Assembly: GCA_963842795.1 (NCBI GenBank)
Contig: CAWJHV010000014.1
Span: forward strand, 1-64,000
Source of the DNA: WHSW01 sp963842795
GTDB lineage: Bacteria > Actinomycetota > Thermoleophilia > Solirubrobacterales > 70-9
Length of the DNA: 64,000 nt
Direction of reading: 5' to 3'
This document shows positions 41,051-48,632 of this stretch, piece by piece. The position numbers were made by a program, and so were the translations under genes. The notes under the pieces are model-generated. The model was given only the letters and a program-made list of their open reading frames with translations, was not told where the DNA came from and did not search any database. Each line of letters starts with the position of its first letter. Within the stretch, counting starts at the first letter, position 1.

Positions 41051-44006
41051 CCGCCTCCTGCGCGCGGCCGCCGACGGCGGGAAGCCGTCGATGGTCTTCG
41101 TCGCGGGGGAGTCCGGGGTCGGCAAGACGCGTCTGCTGGGCGAGGTGATCGCCGCCACCGAGGCGCTCGGCGGACGCGCCATGGGCGGCGCCTGCATCGA
41201 GCTCGGCGAGGACGAGCTCCCCTACGCCCCCCTGGTGGCCGCGGTGCGACCGCTGCAGCGGAGCGGCGACCCCGTGCTGGACGAGCTCCCGCCCGTGACC
41301 CGGGCCGAGCTCTCCCGCCTGATCCCCGAGCTCGGCGAGCCGCCCGGGGAGCCCGAGGCCGAGCGGGGCGAGGCCCAGCGGCGCCTCTTCGACGCCCTCC
41401 TCGAGCTGATCGCAATCCTCGGGGCTGAGCATCCGGTGCTGCTGTGGATCGAGGACATCCACTGGGCGGATCGCTCGACCCGCTCCTTCCTGCGCTTCCT
41501 CTCGGCGAACCTCACCGAGGAGCGGGCGCTGGTGCTCACCACCTACCGCTCCGACGAGCTCCACCGCCGCCATCCGGTCCGGCCGCTCCTGGCCGAGATC
41601 GAGCGGAGCCCGTGCTCCGAGCGGATCGAGCTCGAGCGCTTCGATCGCGGCGAGCTCGCCGACCAGCTTGCCGACATCCTCGGGGCCGCGCCGCCCCGGG
41701 ACATCGTCGAGCGCATGTACGGCCGCAGCGAGGGGAACCCGCTGTTCACCGAGGAGCTGCTCGCCGCGGGAGTGGACGCCCGCGCGCCCCTGCCGCCGAG
41801 CCTGCGCGAGGCGTTGCTGCTCCGGGTCGAGCGGCTGCCCGCGGAGACTCAGCGCCTGCTCGGCGTGCTCGCCGTCGCCGGGCGGGCGAGCGACGCCCTG
41901 CTCGCGGACGCGGGCGGGGTGGACCCCGCCGAGCTCACGACAATGATGCGCGAGGCGATCGCGGCGCAGATCGTGGTCGTCTCGGAGAGCGGGCGCTACG
42001 GCTTCCGCCACGCGCTGCTGCGCGAGGTCCTCTACGACGACCTGCTGCCCGGCGAGCGCGCGGAGCTCCACCTGACCCTGGCGCACGCGCTCGAGCGCGC
42101 GGCTGCGGAGGGCGATGGGGCCTGGCAGGCGACCGGCATCGCTCACCACTACTACTCCGCCGGCGACCAGCCCCGAGCGCTCACCGCGGCGCTGTCGGCC
42201 GCGCGGGCGGTCCAGCGCCTGCACGCCTACGGGGAGGCCGCGGCGCTGCTGGACCGCGCGCTCGAGCTCTGGCCTCGGGTCTCAGACCCCGAGGAGCTCA
42301 CCGGAGTCGACCACGCCGAGGTGCTGACGAGGGCCGCGCGCGCGCACTACCTCGCCGGCGACGAGGAGATGGGCGCGGCGCTGTACGAGACCGCGGCGGA
42401 TGAGATCGACGAACGGGCCGAGCCCGAGCGCGCGGCGAAGGTGCTGACCGCGCTCGCGACCTGCCAGTGGTCGCTTGGGCTCGCCGATCGCAGCCGCGCG
42501 ACCCAGCGTCGCGGGCTCGAGCTGCTGCCGCCGGGGGAGGACTCGCCGGCCCGCGCGGCGCTGCTCGCCCAGCGGGTGCGCTTCCTCCTGCTGCAGGGGC
42601 GCTTCCGCGACGTGCGCGACGAGGCCCCCGAAGCGCTCGAGGCATCCCAGCGCGCGGGCCTCGGCCGCGACCTCGGGGTCGTCAACCGCCTCGGCTGCGC
42701 CCTGTTCGCCCTCGGCGATGAGGAGGGGGCGCGGGAGCATCTCGACGAATCGATCGAGCTCGCGCTCGAGCGCGGCACGAGCGACGACGTGTCGACCGCT
42801 TTCCTGAACTACGCCGACGCGCTTCACCTCGCCGGCCAGAGCCGCGAGGCGAAGCGGGTCGCCGAGCGCGGGCTGGCAGAGGTCAGGGCAAAGGTGGGCG
42901 CCGGCGCGAGTCGCTCGATGCGCTGGATCAGGCTCAACCTCTCCGAGATCGAGTTCGACCTCGGCAACTGGGCGGGAGCCGAGGAGCAGCTCCAGCCCAT
43001 CGCGACCCCTTATCGCGGCGTGGCGCTCGCCCACGCGCGCCTGCGCGAAGCCCAGCTCGCGATGGGCCGCGGCGAGCACGAGGACGGGCGGCGCGAGCTC
43101 GACCAGGCCAACGACCTGCTCTCGAACGCGCTCGAGCCTCAGTACATCGCGGCCGTCGCGGCGCTCCGGGCCGAGCTCGAGCGGCGGACGGGCGCCCTCG
43201 ACTGCGCCGCGGCCGAGGTCGACCACGGCATCGACCGCATTCAGTTCTGCAGCGACGACGCAGGGCGGCTGGCGCTGGTCGCCGGCACCGGCATCTCGGT
43301 CGCCGCCGACGTCGCCGAGCGGGCCCGCGACCTCGGCGACGACGCCGGGTCGGGCGCGGCGGTCGCCCGGGCCGAGTCGTTGCTCGAGCTCGTGCGGGGC
43401 GCGGTGGACGAGGCCGACCGGCCGGTCGAGGCGGCCACTCTGGCGTCCGCCGAAGCCGAATTCGGTCGGGCCCGGGCCGCCGACGACCCGGGCAGCTGGG
43501 CCGCGGCGGCGCGCGCCTGGGACGAGGTCGAGCGCCCGTACCCGCAGGCGGTCGCCCGCTGGCGCCAGGCGCAGGCCGAGCTCGCCGGTGGCGACCGCGG
43601 CGCGGCGGCGGGCTCGGTGGCCGACGCGATCGCGATCGCCGAGGGGCTCGGTGCCGGCTGGCTGCTGGGCGAGGCCAAGGGGTTCAGGGCCCGCGCGCGG
43701 CTCAGCCTCGCCACGCCGGCCCAGGCTGACGGCGACGGTGACGGCGACGGGGCTGAGCCGGCCGAGCCGGAGCCGTTCGGGCTCACTCCGCGCGAGCGCC
43801 AGGTCCTCACGCTGGTCGCCTCCGGGGCCACCAACCGGGAGATCGCGGGCGAGCTCTACATGGCCGAGAAGACCGCCAGCGTGCACGTCTCCCGCATCCT
43901 CGGAAAGCTCGACGTGCGCAGCCGGACCGAGGCCGCCGCGGTCGCACACCGCCACGGGCTCGCCGCGCGCCCGGAGCCGACGGCGCCAGACGGCGCCGAG
44001 GTCTAG
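40989..44006 (+). CDS. Large LuxR-family regulator with AAA ATPase domain
   Basis: A ~1005-residue STAND-type regulator. An N-terminal NTPase has RFIGRRPELAELDRLL, P-loop AGESGVGKTRLLGEVI and Walker B PVLLWIEDIHWAD. A long helical TPR-like middle follows (ALERAAAEGD through LELLPPGED to SREAKRVAERGLAEVRA), and the C-terminal LuxR HTH is FGLTPRERQVLTLVASGATN then REIAGELYMAEKTASVHVSR. Such proteins switch on ligand and ATP binding. The start is uncertain: GTG 40989 precedes the domain directly, with GGAGGG 13 bases away. Its stop shares CTAG with convergent bioF. Its target genes are unknown. Confidence 0.9.
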   Translation: MAQRVSSSRFIGRRPELAELDRLLRAAADGGKPSMVFVAGESGVGKTRLLGEVIAATEALGGRAMGGACIELGEDELPYAPLVAAVRPLQRSGDPVLDELPPVTRAELSRLIPELGEPPGEPEAERGEAQRRLFDALLELIAILGAEHPVLLWIEDIHWADRSTRSFLRFLSANLTEERALVLTTYRSDELHRRHPVRPLLAEIERSPCSERIELERFDRGELADQLADILGAAPPRDIVERMYGRSEGNPLFTEELLAAGVDARAPLPPSLREALLLRVERLPAETQRLLGVLAVAGRASDALLADAGGVDPAELTTMMREAIAAQIVVVSESGRYGFRHALLREVLYDDLLPGERAELHLTLAHALERAAAEGDGAWQATGIAHHYYSAGDQPRALTAALSAARAVQRLHAYGEAAALLDRALELWPRVSDPEELTGVDHAEVLTRAARAHYLAGDEEMGAALYETAADEIDERAEPERAAKVLTALATCQWSLGLADRSRATQRRGLELLPPGEDSPARAALLAQRVRFLLLQGRFRDVRDEAPEALEASQRAGLGRDLGVVNRLGCALFALGDEEGAREHLDESIELALERGTSDDVSTAFLNYADALHLAGQSREAKRVAERGLAEVRAKVGAGASRSMRWIRLNLSEIEFDLGNWAGAEEQLQPIATPYRGVALAHARLREAQLAMGRGEHEDGRRELDQANDLLSNALEPQYIAAVAALRAELERRTGALDCAAAEVDHGIDRIQFCSDDAGRLALVAGTGISVAADVAERARDLGDDAGSGAAVARAESLLELVRGAVDEADRPVEAATLASAEAEFGRARAADDPGSWAAAARAWDEVERPYPQAVARWRQAQAELAGGDRGAAAGSVADAIAIAEGLGAGWLLGEAKGFRARARLSLATPAQADGDGDGDGAEPAEPEPFGLTPRERQVLTLVASGATNREIAGELYMAEKTASVHVSRILGKLDVRSRTEAAAVAHRHGLAARPEPTAPDGAEV

Positions 44007-45208
44007 GCCGCCGGTCGCAGGGCGGGCCGGCCCGCGAGAGCGGGCGGTCGCACGCCGAGCTCCCGCGAGGCGCTTGCGATCGCCTGCGCGGCGGCGTGCA
44101 GCTCGTCGGTGCGGTGACTCGCCATCACCGTGAGCCGCAGTCGCGAGCTCCCGGCCGGCACGGTTGGCGGGCGGATCGCCTGGGCGAAGACGCCGGCCTC
44201 GAGCGTGCGCTCGCAGAGCGCCATCGCGCGGCGGGCGTCGCCGACGACCACCGGAACGATCTGGGTCCGCGAGCCGCCGGTGGCCAGTCCCGCCGCCGAG
44301 AGCCCCTCGCGCAGCGTGGCGGCGTTGCGGCGCAGCTGCTCGACCAGGCCCGGGCGCTCCTCGAGCACGCTCAGGGCGGCGAGCGCGGCGCCGACCGAGG
44401 GCGGCGGCGGGGCGGTCGAGTAGATGAACGGCCGCGCCGTGTTGATCAGCAGCTCGACCAGCTCACGCGACCCGCAGACGTAGGCTCCGTAGCCGCCGAG
44501 CGCCTTCCCCAGCGTCCCGACGATCACATCGACCTCGTCCGAGAGGCCGGCGGCGGCGACGGCGCCGCGCCCTCCGCGCCCGAGCGCCCCGGTGCCGTGC
44601 GCCTCGTCGACCGCCAGCGTGCAGCGGTGGCGCCTGGCGAGCTCGACCAGCTCGGCCAGCGGGGCGACGTCGCCATCCATCGAGAAGACCCCGTCGGTGA
44701 CGATCAGGCGCGCTCGCGCCCCCGCCTCGCGAAGGCCCCACGCGAGGTGTTCCGGGTCGCGGTGGCGGTAGACGAAGGTCTCGGCGCGGGAGAGCCGGCA
44801 GCCGTCGATGATGCTCGCGTGGTTGAGCTCGTCGGAGAAGACCACCTCGCCGCGCCCGGCCAGCGCCGAGACTACGCCGATGTTGGCCAGGTAGCCCGAG
44901 CCGAACAGAAGCGCCGCCTCGGCACCCTTGAAAGCCGCCAGGCGATGCTCGAGCTTGCGGTGCAGCGACATCGACCCTGAGATCAGCCGCGAGGCGCCGG
45001 CGCCGGCGCCGTAGCGCTCCGCCGCCTCACCGGCGGCCGCTCGGACCGTGGGGTGGTCGGCGAGTCCGAGGTAGTTGTTCGAGCACAGCAGCAGGACCTC
45101 GGCTCCGTCGAGGAGCACGCGCGGGCCCTGGGGGCCCTCGATCAGGCGCAGTCGCCGGTAGAGCCCCGAGCGCCGGAGCTCAGCCAGACGCTCGGCGACC
45201 TCGCTCAA
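44003..45208 (-). CDS. bioF: 8-amino-7-oxononanoate synthase
   Basis: A 401-residue PLP enzyme joining pimeloyl-thioester and L-alanine to give KAPA. Family motifs: LLLCSNNYLGLADHP, GAGASRLISGSMSLHRKLE, FSDELNHASIIDGCRLS, VDEAHGTGALGRGGRGA, and the PLP lysine in VGTLGKALGGYGAY. The start is TTG 45208, which overlaps the bioB stop as TTGA, so the two genes are translationally coupled; the much longer open frame upstream is the shadow of bioB and beyond. Confidence 0.95.
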   Translation of the reverse strand: MSEVAERLAELRRSGLYRRLRLIEGPQGPRVLLDGAEVLLLCSNNYLGLADHPTVRAAAGEAAERYGAGAGASRLISGSMSLHRKLEHRLAAFKGAEAALLFGSGYLANIGVVSALAGRGEVVFSDELNHASIIDGCRLSRAETFVYRHRDPEHLAWGLREAGARARLIVTDGVFSMDGDVAPLAELVELARRHRCTLAVDEAHGTGALGRGGRGAVAAAGLSDEVDVIVGTLGKALGGYGAYVCGSRELVELLINTARPFIYSTAPPPPSVGAALAALSVLEERPGLVEQLRRNAATLREGLSAAGLATGGSRTQIVPVVVGDARRAMALCERTLEAGVFAQAIRPPTVPAGSSRLRLTVMASHRTDELHAAAQAIASASRELGVRPPALAGRPALRPAA

Positions 45209-46332
45209 GCCGGCCGCTCGGGATAGGCGGGGACCGCGCCCTTCTTCTTGATCACCCGGAGCTGGGTCGAGGGGTCCCAGAAGTTCGCCTCGGCCTGGCG
45301 ATCGATGAGCTCGTCGACCGGCGTCGGCGGGGTCTCCCCGTCCAGCCACCCGGAGCGGTTGTCGGGACGCGGGTTCGAGCCGTTGTCCGGCTGGCGGGCG
45401 ACGTTGAGGCCGAGCTCCTCGAAGCTCGCCCGGTCCTCGCCCGGGTCGACCCCGAGCGTGGTCAGGAAGTTGCCCATCATCACTCCGTTGAGGCCGGCCC
45501 TGACCGCCAGCGGCTGGAGCTCGCCGAGGTTCTCGACCCGTCCGCCGCAGAGGCGGAAGAGGGCGTCGGGGAGGATCAGGCGGAAGATCGCCACCCACTT
45601 GATCACCTCCCACGGGTCCATCAGCTCGCGGTCGCCGAACTTGGTCCCGGTGCGCGGGTTGAGCAGGTTGATGGGGACCGAGGTGGGGTCGATCTCGGCC
45701 AGCTCGAACGCCATCTCCACCCGCTGGCGAGGGCTCTCGCCGAGGTTGAGGATGCCGCCGACGCAGGTCTCGAGGCCGGCCTCCTTGGTCGCCTCGATGG
45801 TCCGGATCCGCCCCTCGTAGCGCACCGTGGTGCTGACCTCGTCGTAGTAGGAGCGCGCCGTCTCGACGTTGTGGTGGACGCGCTGGATCCCGGCGTCGGC
45901 CAGCTTCCGCGCGCGGTCGACCGACACGTGGCCGATCGACGCGCAGCGCTTGAGGTTGGTGTTCTCGGCGACTAGGCGGGCGCCCGCGAGCACCTTCTCG
46001 AAGTCCCGCTTCGACAGGCCCTGCCCCTGGGTGACCATGCAGAAGCGATGCGCGCCGGCCGCCTCCGCTGCGCGCGCGTGCTCGAGCATCTGCTCGGGCT
46101 CCATCATCGCGTGCATCGGCGTGTCCGCCTCGGCGTACCGCGACTGGGCGCAGAAGCCGCAGTCCTCGGCGCAGCCGCCGGACTTCGCGTTCACCAGCGA
46201 GCAGAGGTCGGTCGAGTCGCCGAAGCGCTCGCGGCGGACCTCCCAGGCGCGCTCGACCAGAGCCGCGATCTCGTCGCGATCGGAGATCGCACCGAGGGCG
46301 AGCGCTTCCTCGAATGTCACCAATGGCGGCAT
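45205..46332 (-). CDS. bioB: Biotin synthase (radical SAM)
   Basis: A 375-residue iron-sulfur enzyme that inserts sulfur into dethiobiotin. The radical-SAM cluster motif C-x3-C-x2-C is CAEDCGFC in SGGCAEDCGFCAQSRY; the second cluster region includes RCASIGHVS, HHNVETA and GGILNLGES. Compared with the E. coli enzyme, the C-terminus has a ~50-residue extension (LGLNVARQPDNGSNPRPDNR and onward). ATG 46332 has TAGATT 9 bases upstream. It is the first gene of bioB-bioF. Confidence 0.95.
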   Translation of the reverse strand: MPPLVTFEEALALGAISDRDEIAALVERAWEVRRERFGDSTDLCSLVNAKSGGCAEDCGFCAQSRYAEADTPMHAMMEPEQMLEHARAAEAAGAHRFCMVTQGQGLSKRDFEKVLAGARLVAENTNLKRCASIGHVSVDRARKLADAGIQRVHHNVETARSYYDEVSTTVRYEGRIRTIEATKEAGLETCVGGILNLGESPRQRVEMAFELAEIDPTSVPINLLNPRTGTKFGDRELMDPWEVIKWVAIFRLILPDALFRLCGGRVENLGELQPLAVRAGLNGVMMGNFLTTLGVDPGEDRASFEELGLNVARQPDNGSNPRPDNRSGWLDGETPPTPVDELIDRQAEANFWDPSTQLRVIKKKGAVPAYPERPA

Positions 46333-46341
46333 TCCCGGGCG

Positions 46342-46347
46342 AATCTA
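46342..46347 (-). promoter_or_regulatory. -10 element (TAGATT) of bioBF
   Basis: On the minus strand TAGATT ends 9 bases before the bioB ATG. The short spacing suggests a near-leaderless message. Confidence 0.45.
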
Positions 46348-46404
46348 GGCCAGGGCCCGGACGGCTTTGTCGGGGCCGGCGGGGGCCTAGATCAACTAGA
46401 TCAA

Positions 46405-47700
46405 CTAGGCGTCGCCGTCGACGAGGCGCGGCAGCAGCGCCGGCAGCGCCACCCGGCGCAGCGAACGCGGGACCGGGAGGCGGTGGAGCGTCGGCTGGAA
46501 GCCGGGCTCGCGGGCGAAGCCCTCCTCGTCGCCGACCACGCGGACGGCGGCGTCGACGACCTGCGGGTCGAAGGCCCGACCCGACTGCGCGGCCAGCGCC
46601 AGGGTCGCGTCGGCCTGCGAGAGCTCGGGCGTCCCGCGAGCGGTGAGCTGGGCCCAGGCGGCCGCGACAGCGAGCACGCGGCTGCCGCGCGGGATCGCCG
46701 CGCCGGGGAGGCCGGCGGGCCATCCGTCGCCGATCCAGCGCTCGCGCGAGTGCAGGACGAGGTCGGCGACGCGCGAGATGCCGACGGCGTCCCATTCGAC
46801 GTCCTTGGCCGTGATCGGGTCGGCCAGCGGGTCGATCAGGTCGGCCGCGCAGGCGAGCTCGCGGCGCTCGGCGCGGGGGAGCGCGAGCACGTCGGCGATC
46901 GCCGCGGCGTAGAGGCGCGTCGCCTCGGCGCGGTTGAGCCGCGCCGCGGAGTCGGCGGCCGCGATCCGCTCGAGCGCCGCCTGGGGCACGAGGATGACCA
47001 GGGCCAGCGGAGCGAGCGCGAGCACGCCCACCGCATCGACGAGCACCGCGGCGACGACGCCGACGACCAGCATCGCCAGCACGGCGGGGCCGAGGTCGGC
47101 GAACTCGTCGCGGACGAGGGCCACCGGGCGATACCCCTGGTAGTACGGCGCGAAGGCAAGGCGGGCGAAGCAGAAGTTGATCGCCCACATCGCGACGCCG
47201 GTCGCGTACAGGGCCGGGGCCACCGCGGTCCCCGAGGGCGACCCGGCGAGCTCGAGCAGCTCGGCCCCGACGAGGACCGCGAGCGCGTAGCTGCCGACGT
47301 TGGCGACGAAGCCCGGGCTGAGACGCTGCTCGGTGCGGAGCAGGAAGCGGGTGATCAGGTCCGGCACCAACCAGACCACGAGCGCCGGCAGCGGGCCTGC
47401 CGCGGCGAGCGCGACCAGGGCGATCACCAGGTTGGCGCCGAAGAAGACCCGGTTGCCCGCCTTGAGCCGGACCTCGGCCGCGAACGCGATCGCGGAGGCG
47501 GCGGCGAGCGCCGCGATCAGAACCGGCTGGCTCCAGTCCGACGGTGGGGCCAGGAGAAAGAGGCCCGCGGCGGCGACGAGGGCCGGCACGAGGTTGAGCG
47601 AGATCGCCGTCAGCTGGCGACGCTCCGAGGCATCGCGCAGGCGCCAGCGCGCGAAAACGCGCATCGACGAATGAACCCGCGGATACGACGCAACCGGCAT
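46405..47700 (-). CDS. Membrane protein with degenerate HD-GYP domain
   Basis: A 431-residue protein. The N-terminal half has about seven hydrophobic helices (ISLNLVPALVAAAGLFLLA to LALAPLALVILVPQAAL). The C-terminal part aligns with HD-GYP phosphodiesterases of cyclic di-GMP: LHSRERWIGDGWPAGLPGAA then IPRGSRVLAVAAAWAQLT and AQSGRAFDPQVVDAAVRV correspond to HHERWDGxGYPxGLxGxxIP, ARILAVADxFDAMT and FDPxVVxA. The metal ligands are largely lost: HH reads HS, GYP reads GWP, and AVAD reads AVAA. It is probably a catalytically dead sensor. ATG 47700 is backed by TAGGAT 8 bases upstream. Confidence 0.75.
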   Translation of the reverse strand: MPVASYPRVHSSMRVFARWRLRDASERRQLTAISLNLVPALVAAAGLFLLAPPSDWSQPVLIAALAAASAIAFAAEVRLKAGNRVFFGANLVIALVALAAAGPLPALVVWLVPDLITRFLLRTEQRLSPGFVANVGSYALAVLVGAELLELAGSPSGTAVAPALYATGVAMWAINFCFARLAFAPYYQGYRPVALVRDEFADLGPAVLAMLVVGVVAAVLVDAVGVLALAPLALVILVPQAALERIAAADSAARLNRAEATRLYAAAIADVLALPRAERRELACAADLIDPLADPITAKDVEWDAVGISRVADLVLHSRERWIGDGWPAGLPGAAIPRGSRVLAVAAAWAQLTARGTPELSQADATLALAAQSGRAFDPQVVDAAVRVVGDEEGFAREPGFQPTLHRLPVPRSLRRVALPALLPRLVDGDA

Positions 47701-47708
47701 CGGGTCAG

Positions 47709-47714
47709 ATCCTA
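47709..47714 (-). promoter_or_regulatory. Leaderless-type -10 (TAGGAT)
   Basis: On the minus strand TAGGAT ends 8 bases before ATG 47700 of the degenerate HD-GYP protein. The rest of 47715-47852 is relatively A/T-rich and holds no gene that I can see. Confidence 0.45.
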
Positions 47715-47852
47715 GTCCTCAATCCGGCGAGGTGCCAGAGAAATATGTGTCTACCTACTAACCGTTGCGATAACCCACAGCCGAGCTCCTTCGCGTCGGG
47801 GTTGTCCGGGAACCTACCAAGGCTTCACAAAACCTCGCCAAACTTATTTGAG

Positions 47853-48476
47853 TCAGACCGGCTCATTGGCGAGGCTCTCCCAAAGGTAGATGGATGCGAG
47901 CGAACGGTGCGGCCTCCATCGCTCGCCGAGCGCCTCGAGCTCGGCCTCGGAGGGCAGCTCGTCGAGCTCGTAGGCGTGCTGGGCGGCGCGGCGAACCCCC
48001 AGGTCCCCGGCCGGGAGGACGTCCGGGCGCTCGCAGAAGAAGATCAGGAACATCTGCGCGCTCCACAGGCCGAACCCGCGGATCGCCGTGATCTCGGCGA
48101 TCACCTGCTCGTCGGAAAGCTGGTCGAGACGGTCGAGCTCGAGCTCCCCGGAGACGACGTGCTCGGCGAGATCGCGCACGTACGAGACCTTCCGCCACGA
48201 GAGCCCGACGTCGCGCAGCGTCTGGGGCTCGATCTCGAGCAGCTCGTCGGGGGCCGGCGTGCGGCCGCCGAAGAGGTCGAGTACGCGCCCGTAGATCGTC
48301 GCCGCGGCCTTGACCGAGAGCTGCTGGCCGATCACGCTGCGGAGCAGCATTCCGTAGGCGTCGACCGGCGGCCGGCGCCGTCGACGGTCGTCGATGTCCA
48401 GGTCGCCGAGCTCCTCGATCAGGCCCGCGATCACGGGATCGGACGATGCCAGCTCAGCCTGGGCGGTCACGCCCAT
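47853..48476 (-). CDS. DNA-3-methyladenine glycosylase II (AlkA-like, HhH-GPD)
   Basis: A 207-residue base-excision DNA repair enzyme removing alkylated purines. The helix-hairpin-helix is ITAIRGFGLWSAQMFLIF and the catalytic Asp follows in DVLPAGDLGVRRAAQHAY. The SVIGQQLSVKAAATIYGRVL segment is typical. It lacks the Ada methyl-acceptor N-terminus of larger forms. ATG 48476 is preferred; the frame extends 12 codons upstream. Confidence 0.92.
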   Translation of the reverse strand: MGVTAQAELASSDPVIAGLIEELGDLDIDDRRRRRPPVDAYGMLLRSVIGQQLSVKAAATIYGRVLDLFGGRTPAPDELLEIEPQTLRDVGLSWRKVSYVRDLAEHVVSGELELDRLDQLSDEQVIAEITAIRGFGLWSAQMFLIFFCERPDVLPAGDLGVRRAAQHAYELDELPSEAELEALGERWRPHRSLASIYLWESLANEPV

Positions 48477-48632
48477 AGACGGTATGCGATATCCGGGTCC
48501 GCGACCACCCATCGCTATCCTGCCGGGCCGCGTCGGCGCCTCCTCGTCGCCGCGACTTGTGGGTCGCGGGCGTGTTTTGACGCCGACGGGCAGAGGACCC
48601 GATCTCTCCCCCTTGGACCCGAATCCCTGAGA

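Noticed and set aside
45209..47188. Large open frame joined upstream of bioF
   Set aside because: It lies in the shadow frame of bioB and the HD-GYP-like gene; bioF begins at TTG 45208 by overlap with the bioB stop.
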